In this document: positions 16,486-24,878 of the stretch, in pieces | How positions within the stretch are numbered: position 1 is the stretch's first letter | How the letters are laid out: every line of letters begins with the position of its first letter | Assembly: GCA_030606285.1 (NCBI GenBank) | Contig: JAUWGS010000003.1 | Coordinates: 1-64,000, forward strand | Length of the DNA: 64,000 bases | Direction: 5' to 3' | Source: Planctomycetales bacterium | GTDB taxonomy: Bacteria; 4484-113 | Notes under the pieces: model-generated | The model's database searches: none | The model's input: only the letters and a program-made list of their open reading frames with translations | What the model was told of the DNA's origin: nothing | Position numbers and translations under genes: made by a program

Positions 16486-18408
16486 ATGCCGAAGCAGAAA
16501 GCGAAAACAACGAAGAAAGCGATGCGCGCCGTCTCCACCAGGATTGTCGAGAACGAGGTCTTCACGGACGTTCTAGAACTGGAGAAGCCGCGCTTCGTGG
16601 TGGACTACGACGAGTATTTGAACCGCTTGTGGGAGGCGAATCCGGAGCTTCACAGCGTCCTGAAAGAAAGCGCAAGCCTTAAGCAGGCGCGGGACAATGT
16701 GTATTCGTACCTGGAGGCGGCTGAGCGCGCTATTTTCGCCGAGGACAACGAGCTGCACATACTTGAGAAAGGGACGGTGCGCGACTGCATCCGCGTCTTC
16801 AAGAGTATCATCGGGCCGATCAACGAGAAGCGCACCGCCGTGAGCGCCCTCGACTGCCTGTGGAAGCTCGCTAAGGAGCGGCGCAACAAGCTTCAATGGG
16901 AGGTGTCGGTAGGCTTCCTCCTGGAATTCATAAATCTCTTTCGCGGCGTGGCCGGCAAGTCGAACATCTACCGGGAACACGAGGAGATAATGAAGGGCAT
17001 CCCGGAGTTTCTGCGGCTTGAGGGCAGGGAAGCGGCGCGCGAGCGCAGTGACAAGCTGGAAGATATGGCGGCGAACCTGCGCAAGTATTTCAAGCGCTAC
17101 CCATCAGGGCTGGAAAAGGAAGTAATCACGTGGCGCCAGGAGAACCGCGAGCATATCCTCAAGTACTTCGGCGGCAACGATGAGGACTGGTACGACTACA
17201 AGTGGCATCTGAAGAACGTAATCAAGAAGCCGCAGGTTGTCCTCGACCTTATTGAGGTATCACCTGAACTGCGGGAAGCGCTGCAAAATGCGTTCACGAA
17301 CCGCTTGCCATTTGGCATCACGCCTTATTACCTCAGCCTGATGGACCGCAATCCAGCCATCGGCTACGACCACGCCGTGCGCGCGCAGGTGCTGCCGCCG
17401 CCGGACTATGTGGACGCGATGTCCGCGCATCGTAAAGACAGGGAAATGTACTTCGATTTCATGGGGGAGCACGACACCTCACCGGTTGACCTGATAACCC
17501 GCCGCTACCCGATCGTCTGTATACTCAAGCCCTACAACACTTGCGCGCAGATCTGCGTCTACTGCCAGCGTAACTGGGAGATTGACGGGTGTCTTGATAA
17601 ACACGCTATGGCATCGAACAAGGCTATTGAGCAGGCGGTGGAGTGGATTGCGGACAATCCCGGCCTGGGAGATGTTCTCGTCACCGGTGGCGACCCGGCG
17701 GTTATGACCGACCACAGGATTGACTGGATACTCGAGTCCCTGGCGAACATCGACCACGTGTACCGCATCCGCATCGGCACCAGAACGCCGGTTGTGCTGC
17801 CCTCCCGATTCACGGACTCGCTGGTCGACATCTTTGCGAAATATCACGAGCCTCCGCGTCGAGAAGTCACGGTGGTGACGCACGTCGAGCACTCGTACGA
17901 GATAACGCCGGAGCTCCAGGAGGCCATCCAGAAGCTGCGCAAGCGCGCCATCTCGGTGTACAACCAGCAGGTCTTCACCGTTGAGAACTCGCGCCGCTTC
18001 GAGACGGCGAAACTCAGGCTGGACTTGAAAGCTGTTGGCATCGACCCGTATTACGTGTTCAACATGAAGGGGAAGAAGGAGACGCTGAGCTATATGGTGC
18101 CGATTGCGCGCGTCCTGCAGGAGCGCAAAGAGGAGGCGCGGCTACTTCCGGGCCTTGACCGCACCGACGAATCCGTCTTCAATGTGCCGAAGCTGGGGAA
18201 GAACCACCTGCGGGCGATGCAGGACCGTCGTCTGGTGATGATTCTGCCAGACGGGTCGAGGGTATACGAGTTCCATCCCTGGGAGAAGAACATCACGCCC
18301 ATGCCGCCGTACAATTACGTGGACGTGCCGATATACAACTACCTGGAGGAACTGGCCGCGCGCGGGGAAAACATCAGGGACTACCGCACCATCTGGTTTT
18401 ACTACTAG
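16486..18408 (+). CDS. KamA-family radical SAM protein with long N-terminal extension (aminomutase-like)
   Basis: Radical S-adenosylmethionine enzyme related to lysine 2,3-aminomutase. The [4Fe-4S]-binding CxxxCxxC is Cys353, Cys357, Cys360 (CAQICVYC), followed by VTGGDPAVMTD and IRIGTRTPVVLPSRFTD, both typical of the KamA/EpmB family. Near the C-terminus VPKLGKNHL sits where the PLP-lysine motif of aminomutases is found, so a PLP-dependent 1,2-amino shift is possible. Unlike 400-residue KamA, this 640-residue protein carries ~300 extra N-terminal residues, helical and charged, without a recognised domain. ATG 16486 has AAGGAG. Monocistronic. Substrate (lysine, arginine, other) cannot be inferred. 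Confidence 0.8.
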   Translation: MPKQKAKTTKKAMRAVSTRIVENEVFTDVLELEKPRFVVDYDEYLNRLWEANPELHSVLKESASLKQARDNVYSYLEAAERAIFAEDNELHILEKGTVRDCIRVFKSIIGPINEKRTAVSALDCLWKLAKERRNKLQWEVSVGFLLEFINLFRGVAGKSNIYREHEEIMKGIPEFLRLEGREAARERSDKLEDMAANLRKYFKRYPSGLEKEVITWRQENREHILKYFGGNDEDWYDYKWHLKNVIKKPQVVLDLIEVSPELREALQNAFTNRLPFGITPYYLSLMDRNPAIGYDHAVRAQVLPPPDYVDAMSAHRKDREMYFDFMGEHDTSPVDLITRRYPIVCILKPYNTCAQICVYCQRNWEIDGCLDKHAMASNKAIEQAVEWIADNPGLGDVLVTGGDPAVMTDHRIDWILESLANIDHVYRIRIGTRTPVVLPSRFTDSLVDIFAKYHEPPRREVTVVTHVEHSYEITPELQEAIQKLRKRAISVYNQQVFTVENSRRFETAKLRLDLKAVGIDPYYVFNMKGKKETLSYMVPIARVLQERKEEARLLPGLDRTDESVFNVPKLGKNHLRAMQDRRLVMILPDGSRVYEFHPWEKNITPMPPYNYVDVPIYNYLEELAARGENIRDYRTIWFYY

Positions 18409-18578
18409 CGCGGGGCGCGGCAGAGAAGCGGGGTTCGAGGTGAGCGCGCAGCGACAAGCGCTGGTAGCGTAAGGGCAATCTCCTATTAGAGCGTGCCCTG
18501 AACGCGAGATACTAACCTCAAACGGACTGACTTAGTATGTGAGAGCTGGTATGCAGTGACACTACACGGCGAGACGCT

Positions 18579-18584
18579 TATAAT
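18579..18584 (+). promoter_or_regulatory. -10 element for the frameshifted small membrane-protein gene
   Basis: Perfect TATAAT, 35 bases upstream of ATG 18619. No -35 or TG extension seen. Confidence 0.45.
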
Positions 18585-18618
18585 GGGCTTGTCGCAAACA
18601 CGGGCGTAGGGGGAAAAC

Positions 18619-19012
18619 ATGAACGGGAAGGTTAAGCCGGGACGAACGGGGACTGTTGTCGTGCGCTGGATTGCCCGGGGGATTCTCATCGCCTGGGCCG
18701 GCATGGTGGATATTCTTCAGCGTCGCTTCGGGCATCGCGGAAATGCCGGATCTCGGTATGATGGCGCTCCTGACCCATCTGATGGTGCCGGTGGAGATCC
18801 TGCTTACGCTCTACGTAGCCTGGCGCTGGGAGCTTGCAGGTGGCATCCTACTTTTGCTGGAAGTAATCTTCGCATGGTACTTCTTTGATCTCTACGAGCC
18901 GAAGGCACTGTTCGTCGCCTTGACGCTTGCGCTTCCCGCTGCGCTTGCGGGCGTGCTGCTAATCGCCTGCTGGCTTTCCTGGCGGCGCTTTGAAAAACCG
19001 ACTCCAGAGTGA
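18619..19012 (+). pseudogene. Small four-helix membrane protein, frameshifted
   Basis: A good start (ATG 18619 after AGGGGG) opens a frame reading VVRWIARGILIAWAG, a first membrane helix, then becomes polar nonsense and stops at 18888. The +1 frame takes over seamlessly at about 18703 (WWIFFSVASGIAEMP) and continues with three helices (LMVPVEILLTLYVAWRWE; ILLLLEVIFAWYFFDLYEP; LTLALPAALAGVLLIACWL) to the stop at 19012. Deleting one base in GGCATGG at 18700-18706 restores one ~130-residue four-helix protein. This may be a real mutation or a sequencing error. Function unknown; the composition resembles small uncharacterised integral membrane proteins. Confidence 0.6.
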
Positions 19013-19359
19013 GTGCATACTGACAGGAGTGTGCGAGATGAACGACCTGATCGCCAAGTGCGGAGTCAACTGTTGTCGCCGCCCAGGAAGAACCCCTTCT
19101 GATAGAATCCTGTGCGAATGAATGAAGGCATTCGCTGCCTTTCTTTCACAACCGGTGGAGGTGATTTCACGCTTGGCGCCGAGCTTCAAGCACCTGGAAC
19201 GCGGCAAGAGCCTGGATGCGAAGCTGTGAGCGGATGTCCGCTGTTTTCTGCAAGAAGTTCCTGCTGCCAGCGCTATGCCACTGCAAATGGCGGAATGCGA
19301 CGAATTGGGCATGGCCGGTCGCTAGTCTTAACGGCTTCGGCCTGCGATGACTCCTTCAG
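19013..19359 (+). other. Gene-poor stretch with an orphan promoter
   Basis: I find no convincing gene. An extended -10 (TGATAGAAT, 19100-19108) faces right and is followed within 10 bases by ATG 19118, but the frames beyond it are short and interrupted. One frame reads SFKHLERGKSLDAKL, stop, ADVRCFLQEVPAA, which could be the wreck of a small gene. The region borders the damaged segment to the right. Confidence 0.3.
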
Positions 19360-20100
19360 CTAAAGCGTTGCTGGAGCGACCGCGGAGGGCCCGCTTTCTG
19401 ATTGCGCGCCGTCCTCTGACTCCAACCACCAAACCTCTTTGGCATGCTGGCACTCGGCGAGCATTCGAGTCCCATCAGGAAGTTCCAAATAAGCCCAAAT
19501 GACGTGTTCAGGGATCGGCGGGCATTCTTCCCACTTAGCCTCCGGCGTCGCCAGCAGAATCCGTTGCACGGTCTGTTCTCCCTGCCAGCACGTCACCACG
19601 TACCAACCCGGACGGAATGAGACTTTCGAAGAGTGCCGGACTTCACCTTCTAACTCGCTCCAGACCTTGTATTTGTGCCAGACTTCTGGAAAGTGGCCGG
19701 TGGAGTCAATAAGCGTCTTGCCCTTTAGTGTGAACTCCCACGTCTCAGTTGCCTGCCCATCGGATTCGACGGCGCGTGCCCAAATCTGCCCGTACTCCCA
19801 AAAATCAGCGTGATAGAAACGTACTCCCTCGGGGAATTCCGGACGCCTGCCGGTTCCGCCAAACAACAGGAATATCTCATAGGGTCCCAACTCCAGATGT
19901 GCAGCTCCAGCGCCGACGGTGTCGCTCCATGAGCCAACCACCTCGCCGTTGACTTTGCGCACCCAGGACAATTCGTAAGCGTCGCCTTTAGCCGGACATT
20001 GCGACGACACCGCTTGAGCTTGTATGGAAACGGCCGCTACCAGGCCAAGAAGCAACCACGCAACAAGTGCGGTCTTAAAGTCGCCCTTAAACGGAGCCAT
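19360..20100 (-). CDS. Exported protein of unknown function
   Basis: 246 residues with an N-terminal signal peptide (TALVAWLLLGLVAAVSIQAQA, cleavage likely after AQA). The mature part is rich in Trp and beta-prone segments (ELSWVRKVNGEVVGSWSD; GQATETWEFTLKGKTLID; YVVTCWQGEQTVQRILL), which suggests one or two beta-sandwich domains. Cys residues at QCPAKGD, TCWQGE, ECPP and ECQH could form disulfides. No family recognised. AAGGAGGT lies 12 bases before ATG 20100, slightly far. Monocistronic, next to the direct repeats at 20161. Confidence 0.6.
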   Translation of the reverse strand: MAPFKGDFKTALVAWLLLGLVAAVSIQAQAVSSQCPAKGDAYELSWVRKVNGEVVGSWSDTVGAGAAHLELGPYEIFLLFGGTGRRPEFPEGVRFYHADFWEYGQIWARAVESDGQATETWEFTLKGKTLIDSTGHFPEVWHKYKVWSELEGEVRHSSKVSFRPGWYVVTCWQGEQTVQRILLATPEAKWEECPPIPEHVIWAYLELPDGTRMLAECQHAKEVWWLESEDGAQSESGPSAVAPATL

Positions 20101-20160
20101 CTGTGAAGTTGTACCTCCTTAAGAAGATTCTCATCATCACGCTTATAGCACTTTCTTTTT

Positions 20161-20221
20161 TTCGCTGTCAACTGGGGACTTAAGACACCTTGTTCGCCGT
20201 CAACAGGGGACTTCAGACACC
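20161..20221 (+). repeat. Two 29-base imperfect direct repeats, 32-base period
   Basis: Copies at 20161-20189 and 20193-20221 differ at only three of 29 positions. The core is GTCAAC[T/A]GGGGACTT[A/C]AGACACC. Such GGGGACTT-type repeats often flank small transposons or their scars; no transposase gene is present here. They lie just upstream of a truncated ligA. Confidence 0.7.
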
Positions 20222-20329
20222 CCGAGGTGGCTGGCGAATTAGTGCTTTTCGTCGAATAGGCGCTACTGAGGTGTGTCTCCAACATTCTGTGGGTCCGAAC
20301 GCCGGACGTGCGCTAGAATAGATAGCGCG

Positions 20330-20659
20330 ATGGCGCTCACCAAGCAGCAGGCGGAACGGCGCATCCAGAAGCTGCGCGAGCAGATAGAGCATCACAACTA
20401 CCTCTACTACACGCTCGACCAGCCGGAGATTGCGGACGCGCAGTGGGATGCGCTCTATCGCGAGCTTGTCGAGCTGGAAGCGCGGTTTCCCGAGCTGGTC
20501 GCGCCCGATTCGCCGACGCAGAAAGTTGGCGGTACGCCGCTGCGGGAATTCGCCGAGGTTGCGCATCGCTTCCGCATGTGGAGCCTGGATAACGCCTTCT
20601 CCATCGCCGAGCTGCGCGAGGGTGAAGTAGCCAATGTCACCCGGGCAGAGGATATGTGA
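20330..20659 (+). pseudogene. NAD-dependent DNA ligase, N-terminal fragment (ligA remnant)
   Basis: About 99 residues match the start of LigA: KQQAERRIQKLREQIEHHNY and LYYTLDQPEIADAQWDALYR (domain Ia, which binds NMN), then ELEARFPEL, DSPTQKVGG and MWSLDNAFS, entering the adenylation domain. The match stops after IAELRE and is replaced by ten unrelated residues before TGA. The catalytic KxDG lysine and ~570 further residues are absent, so it cannot be a ligase. TAGAAT at 20314-20319 and the original start codon are retained, so the 5' end came with its own upstream region. Confidence 0.85.
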
Positions 20660-20691
20660 CGATGCGCACGCTCGTGATTCGACGGCGGCTC

Positions 20692-20700
20692 TGGTAGAAT
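20692..20700 (+). promoter_or_regulatory. Extended -10 upstream of the methyltransferase gene
   Basis: TGGTAGAAT, immediately downstream of the ligA remnant and about 84 bases before the methyltransferase start. The sequence TAGAATCCTG(C/T)GC is shared with the orphan promoter at 19100, suggesting common origin. Confidence 0.4.
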
Positions 20701-20783
20701 CCTGCGCAATTCAGAAGCCGCATGATATCGGCTTTACTCATAAGAGAAAAGAGTTATCATTGAGAGGAGATTACGGATTTCGG

Positions 20784-21365
20784 ATGAATGAAGCTGTGAC
20801 GTCCGACCTTGAAAACTGGCTGAAGGGGAAGGCGCAGGTGTTCTTCAAGAACATCGGCGTCAGAAAAGGCATGCACGCCTTGGACTTCGGCTGCGGGGTG
20901 GGTCATTACACGGTCCCGCTGGCGAAGACGGTGGAGGGAGGCAAGGTATACGCGATGGATGAAGACGAGAAAGCTCTGGCGCAATTGATGCAGACGGCGG
21001 AATCGGAGGGCCTCACGAATATCGTGCCTTTGAAAGCGTCGGGAGATTTGAGGCTCCGCCTGGGCGATGAATCCATTGATGTGGTGCTGCTCTACGACAT
21101 CCTGCATTTCATGAATCGGGAAGATAGGAGGAAGATATATGATGAGGTCTATTCGGTGTTGAAGAGCGATGGAATCCTTTCCGTTTACCCGAAACATAAT
21201 AAGTCCGACCATCCACTGTGGAATCTCAAAGACATGGATGTTTCGGCCATCATCGAGGAGATAGAAGGCGCCGGCTTTTCTCTTCAGACAAAGGCCCGCC
21301 GGCAACTTATGCATAATGACAACTACGATGAAGGCTTCGTCCTGACCTTCGGGAAGAATGGATGA
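20784..21365 (+). CDS. Class I SAM-dependent methyltransferase
   Basis: Rossmann-fold methyltransferase, 193 residues from ATG 20784. Motif I is ALDFGCGVGHYTVPLA, motif II ends VYAMDEDEKAL and motif IV is VVLLYDILHFM, followed by EVYSVLKSDGILSVYP. Intact and of normal length for the UbiE/Methyltransf_11 type; substrate unknown. The start is uncertain: GAGAGGAG at 20761-20768 is far from ATG 20784, and an in-frame TTG at 20760 would add LRGDYGFR. It lies among gene fragments but shows no damage. Confidence 0.8.
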   Translation: MNEAVTSDLENWLKGKAQVFFKNIGVRKGMHALDFGCGVGHYTVPLAKTVEGGKVYAMDEDEKALAQLMQTAESEGLTNIVPLKASGDLRLRLGDESIDVVLLYDILHFMNREDRRKIYDEVYSVLKSDGILSVYPKHNKSDHPLWNLKDMDVSAIIEEIEGAGFSLQTKARRQLMHNDNYDEGFVLTFGKNG

Positions 21366-21462
21366 CCGCGGGAATCTTGAGTGCATGCGCTGCAGACGAT
21401 GACCAGTTCCGTTTCGCGCCGACCGTGGTCGCGTGTGAGCATTACCGGACGGCGACATAGAG

Positions 21463-21693
21463 ATGATAACTGTGAAATGCGCCAATTGCAGGAAGAAGCT
21501 GTTCCGATATGAGAAGGTCGGCAAAGGACGGCTGTGGCACCTTTGGAAGGAGCGGATAACAGAGGATAACAGCGTGCGCGAGGGCAGCGAAGTCAGATGC
21601 GCCTGCGGCAACTTCATCGGAATCGAAGAGGCGAAGTGGATCAAGTTGAAGACGCACTCGATCACATACTCGGGCTCGATAACGAAGAAGTGA
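21463..21693 (+). CDS. Small zinc-ribbon protein
   Basis: 76 residues opening MITVKCANCRKKLFRYEKVG and continuing WHLWKERI, SVREGSEVRCACGNFIGIEE. The CxxC and CxC pairs are spaced as in a treble-clef/zinc-ribbon domain. I recall short proteins with this same layout in diverse bacteria and archaea, without assigned function. Complete and compact; no obvious ribosome-binding site directly before ATG 21463. Probably a nucleic-acid- or protein-binding accessory, but this is a guess from the fold. Confidence 0.65.
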   Translation: MITVKCANCRKKLFRYEKVGKGRLWHLWKERITEDNSVREGSEVRCACGNFIGIEEAKWIKLKTHSITYSGSITKK

Positions 21694-21809
21694 CGAAAGC
21701 AGTGCAGGATGATTCCCGTCTGCGTAGATTGCACGGCTGCGTCGCGCCAGATGCTGCAATGGAAGCGCCTGCGAAGGCGGGCAAGGCAACGGGTTAGGAG
21801 CAATCATCT

Positions 21810-21935
21810 ATGCGCGAGATTGATGTAAAAGCAATCGGAGACGCCGTTTACAGGCTGGCGGAGGAGGCGGCGTTCGAGCTGCCGGAGGACTTCCTCGCTC
21901 ACGAGACGATGCTGCTGTGGTATCTTGACTTGTAG
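21810..21935 (+). pseudogene. Class I fumarate hydratase alpha-type, N-terminal fragment
   Basis: Opens MREIDVKAIGDAVYRLAEEA then AFELPEDFLAHE, matching the first ~30 residues of the alpha subunit of heterodimeric class I fumarases (R-x-I-D/I-V-x-x-I-x-x-A-V...L-P-x-D). It then runs into unrelated residues and TAG after 41 codons. TAGGAG lies nine bases before the ATG, so the 5' end with ribosome-binding site is retained while everything catalytic is missing. This is the second 5'-only gene fragment within 1.6 kb. The family call rests on a short match. Confidence 0.6.
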
Positions 21936-22043
21936 GGTATTTACGGCGCGCTCGACTGCCCGGCGGAACCAGCCTGAGAGGGCAAACACGCCGGTTGTGG
22001 TAGGATTGTCCTGCACGTCCTTTGCTTCTAATGAGGGGGGAAG

Positions 22044-22163
22044 ATGAAGCTCTCATCCAGAGCCGTTGTCTATGCAGCGATTGTCACCATCGTTGTACTG
22101 CGCACCGACGAGACCGACCCTTACGTGCTCTTCGTGGCGGAGCAGAAGGAGCGTGCACCGTGA
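22044..22163 (+). CDS. 39-residue ORF coupled to the ATPase gene; possible fused remnant
   Basis: A strong ribosome-binding site (GGGGGG) precedes ATG 22044. The product begins MKLSSRAVVYAAIVTIVVL, which resembles either a short membrane/signal segment or the first residues of an Rrf2-type regulator, then changes to RTDETDPYVLFVAEQKERAP. Its TGA overlaps the GTG start of the ATPase-TPR gene (GTGA), so at minimum it acts as a translational leader for that gene. It could be another 5' fragment fused to foreign sequence. No function claimed. Confidence 0.4.
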   Translation: MKLSSRAVVYAAIVTIVVLRTDETDPYVLFVAEQKERAP

Positions 22164-24748
22164 CTCGCGCTGAGCCCAGTCGCGTGCGACCTCGCGGTAG
22201 ATTCCGCCGTCTCACCGCGCTGGTGGGACGCGGCGAACTGCTCAAGAAAGCGGAGCAGCAGATCAATTCGTGGCTCAGGCAAAGCTACGACCCAGCGACA
22301 TTCGACATCACCACCGGCGCAGCGCAGATCAACGGACGCAATCGGTTGCTGGTGGTCGGCGGAGCTGCAGCGGTAGGCAAGTCCCGCTTTGCCTATGAAC
22401 TCGTGGAGCGGATGAAGGCGCAGAGCACCATCAACATCGCCTATGCGCACTGCGTGGAGAATGGCAGCCTGTCGGCGTTCGCGGCGGAAGTTGCAGGTGT
22501 GGCAGGGCTAACCAAGGGAAACCTACCAGCGCGCTGGGAGGAGCTGTGCAGTCACGCAGCTCAGCCGGTGAGCGCGCAATACGCTGAGCGGCAGCGAAAA
22601 CATCTACCGCTGCTGGCGCTGCTGCTGGATTGCGAAGAGGTGGACACTGCGGGCATCCGCCAGGCGGACACAGCCTCATTCCTTCTGGGAGTGAAGCTGG
22701 CGCTGCGTGCCTGCTGCGAGCTGGTTGCGCACTTCACTTCTCAGCCGGTGATGCTGGTCATCGAGGACCTGCAGTGGATGGGCAGCTTGCGCGAGGTCAT
22801 CACCGATCTGCTCGCAAACGCCTGCCTGCCCCAGCCGCTGATCGCCATCGGCACGGCGCGCCCTGAGTTTGCGGCGACGGATGAGGAGCTGGCGGAGCTT
22901 ACCGGGATTGGCGAGGCCGGCCTGTCCGCGGGTTTGCGACCGTTCAGCGTGATGGAGCTGCCGCCGCTTGAGCGGACGGAAGGCGGACGGCTGGTGCAGA
23001 AGCTCCTGCCGGGGATAAAGCTGCCGGGGCAGGTCGAGCGGGAGCTCGCAGAGAAGGCGGACGGCCTGCCGTATTACTACGAGGAGTTTGCACGGCTGCT
23101 GGTGAGGCATGGGCTGGTGGTAGAGCGCGAAGGCAGTTTCGAGGTCAAGGAAGGGGTCTCCGAGGTGGAGCTGCCGGAGGACATCCGCGCTCTCATCCTC
23201 GACCGGCTGAATGGGCTGGAGCCGGAGCTTCGCGAGCTGACCGGCCGCGCGGCGGTCATCGGTCGCAGCTTCTCCCGCAAGCGGTTGCAGGAGATTGAGA
23301 AGAGACTGGGAGTAGGCACTGCGGAACGGCTGGAGACCGGACTGGCGGACCTGGCGGAGCAGCAGGTGCTGGGCGGGGAGCCGGGCGACCAGTACTTCTT
23401 CGAGCATGTGATGAGCCGCGACGCCGCCTACAACTCCGTGCCGAATCCCGACCGGCTGCTTCTGCACGGCGTAATGAGCGATGTGCTCTCGGAGATGCTC
23501 GTCCCCGGCACCGCGTCCGAATGGGACATCCTGCCCGAGCTGGCGAAACACCTTGAATCGGCGGGGAACCACAGAGAGGCGCATGAGAAATGCTGCAAGC
23601 TACTGGGACTGATGGCCAAAACCGGGCGCATTGATCAGTGGAAATACTGGGAGGAGAAAGCTCGGCATGCCTGGGAGCACGCTCGTTCAACTGCCCTAGC
23701 TCTTCCTGAGAAGTCTCCGTACTCCCTGCAAGCAATTGGGACTCGTCGCTTGCACCAAGGACGCTACAAGGAGGCAGAGAAGCTCTTGAAGGAGAGCCTG
23801 GCGATCCATCGCGAAATCGGCGACCACCGGGGTGTTGGTCTTTGTCTGAACAATTTGGGAGTCGTTGCCGAGCAGCAAAGACGCAACGAGGAGGCGGCGA
23901 AGTATCATCACGAGAGCTTAGAAATCTACCGCGAGATTGGCGACCGAAAGGGCACTGCGGGAAACCTCCACAACCTGGGAAACGTTACGTTCAATCAAGG
24001 GCGCTACGAGGACGGAGAGAAACTCTACCGTGAGGCACTTGAGATCAATCGAGAGATTGGCAACCGTTTATGGATTGCGTACAACCTTAACAGCTTGGGA
24101 GGTCTAGCCCACGCTCAAGGGCGCTACGAGGAGGGAAAGAAGCTCTACGAGGAGAGCTTGGCGATCCTTCGCGAAATCGGCGACCGATGCGGGATTGCCG
24201 CGTCCCTGAATAGCCTGGGAGCTGTCGCCTGCTGTGAGCGGCGGTACAACGAGGGGGAGAAGCTTTGCCGTGAGGCACTTGAGATCAGGCGGGAAATCGG
24301 CGACCGTCGTGGGATTGCCTCTTCCCTGAATAACCTCGCAGAGGTGGGCATCAACCTCGAGCACCTGGGAAAAGCGTGTAAATGCCTTGTTGAAGCTCTA
24401 AGAATTGTCGGTGAGATTGGCAGTCCAAACATAGCCATTGAAAAGCTCACTACCACAGGATACTTCCTAAGCAAGACGAATCGACTGAACGAATCCGCCC
24501 TTCTCCTAGCCGGAGCAGAGCATCACGCCAAACAGATAGGTCATAAGCTGGCGCTAATGGAGCAAACCATGCTGGACGAGAGGCTGGAGAAGCTCTCCGA
24601 AGGGCTTCCCGTAGAAGAGCTTGCGGAAGCCAAAGCCCGTGCCGAGATAATGAGCTTGGAGGAGCTTGTGGAGTTTGCATTGAAAGCGCTGGAAAGCCTG
24701 TCCCCGGAGGAGCTTTCAGGAGCTGAGCGAGATAGCGGGAACGGGTAA
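22160..24748 (+). CDS. AAA/STAND-type ATPase with C-terminal TPR repeats (cyclase-linked family, cyclase absent)
   Basis: Cytoplasmic 862-residue signalling-type ATPase. GTG 22160 has AAGGAG eight bases upstream. It begins VTRAEPSRVRPRGRF, then LTALVGRGELL. Walker A (VGGAAAVGKS) is near residue 70 and Walker B (LVIEDLQWMG) near 200, followed by GLPYYYEEFARLLV, typical of the ATPases fused to class III adenylate cyclases. Residues ~530-750 are TPRs with a 40-residue period (e.g. LNNLG..., REIGDRRGIASSLNNLAEVG). In that fused family a cyclase domain normally precedes 'RVRPRG...LVGR'; here it is missing, as if the gene begins at the linker. It may be a stand-alone regulator or a truncated cyclase. 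Confidence 0.75.
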   Translation: MTRAEPSRVRPRGRFRRLTALVGRGELLKKAEQQINSWLRQSYDPATFDITTGAAQINGRNRLLVVGGAAAVGKSRFAYELVERMKAQSTINIAYAHCVENGSLSAFAAEVAGVAGLTKGNLPARWEELCSHAAQPVSAQYAERQRKHLPLLALLLDCEEVDTAGIRQADTASFLLGVKLALRACCELVAHFTSQPVMLVIEDLQWMGSLREVITDLLANACLPQPLIAIGTARPEFAATDEELAELTGIGEAGLSAGLRPFSVMELPPLERTEGGRLVQKLLPGIKLPGQVERELAEKADGLPYYYEEFARLLVRHGLVVEREGSFEVKEGVSEVELPEDIRALILDRLNGLEPELRELTGRAAVIGRSFSRKRLQEIEKRLGVGTAERLETGLADLAEQQVLGGEPGDQYFFEHVMSRDAAYNSVPNPDRLLLHGVMSDVLSEMLVPGTASEWDILPELAKHLESAGNHREAHEKCCKLLGLMAKTGRIDQWKYWEEKARHAWEHARSTALALPEKSPYSLQAIGTRRLHQGRYKEAEKLLKESLAIHREIGDHRGVGLCLNNLGVVAEQQRRNEEAAKYHHESLEIYREIGDRKGTAGNLHNLGNVTFNQGRYEDGEKLYREALEINREIGNRLWIAYNLNSLGGLAHAQGRYEEGKKLYEESLAILREIGDRCGIAASLNSLGAVACCERRYNEGEKLCREALEIRREIGDRRGIASSLNNLAEVGINLEHLGKACKCLVEALRIVGEIGSPNIAIEKLTTTGYFLSKTNRLNESALLLAGAEHHAKQIGHKLALMEQTMLDERLEKLSEGLPVEELAEAKARAEIMSLEELVEFALKALESLSPEELSGAERDSGNG

Positions 24749-24878
24749 ATCCCGAAATTTATACTTTCTTCACACTTCCTTTATAAAATCTTTATATTTA
24801 CCAGCTAAGACTTGTGTGTGGCGTTAGCGGATTCTTTGAATGCCGACGTCGCAGAAACTAAGAAAGGAGGTCTCTAAT

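Noticed and set aside
19112-19363. 83-codon ORF as a gene
   Set aside because: Low-complexity, Cys/Ser-rich composition without ribosome-binding site or recognisable domain; overlaps the 3' end of the opposite-strand gene.
23740-24370. Tandem ~120-base repeats suggesting a CRISPR array or satellite
   Set aside because: They are in frame and encode TPR units of 40 residues within the ATPase gene.
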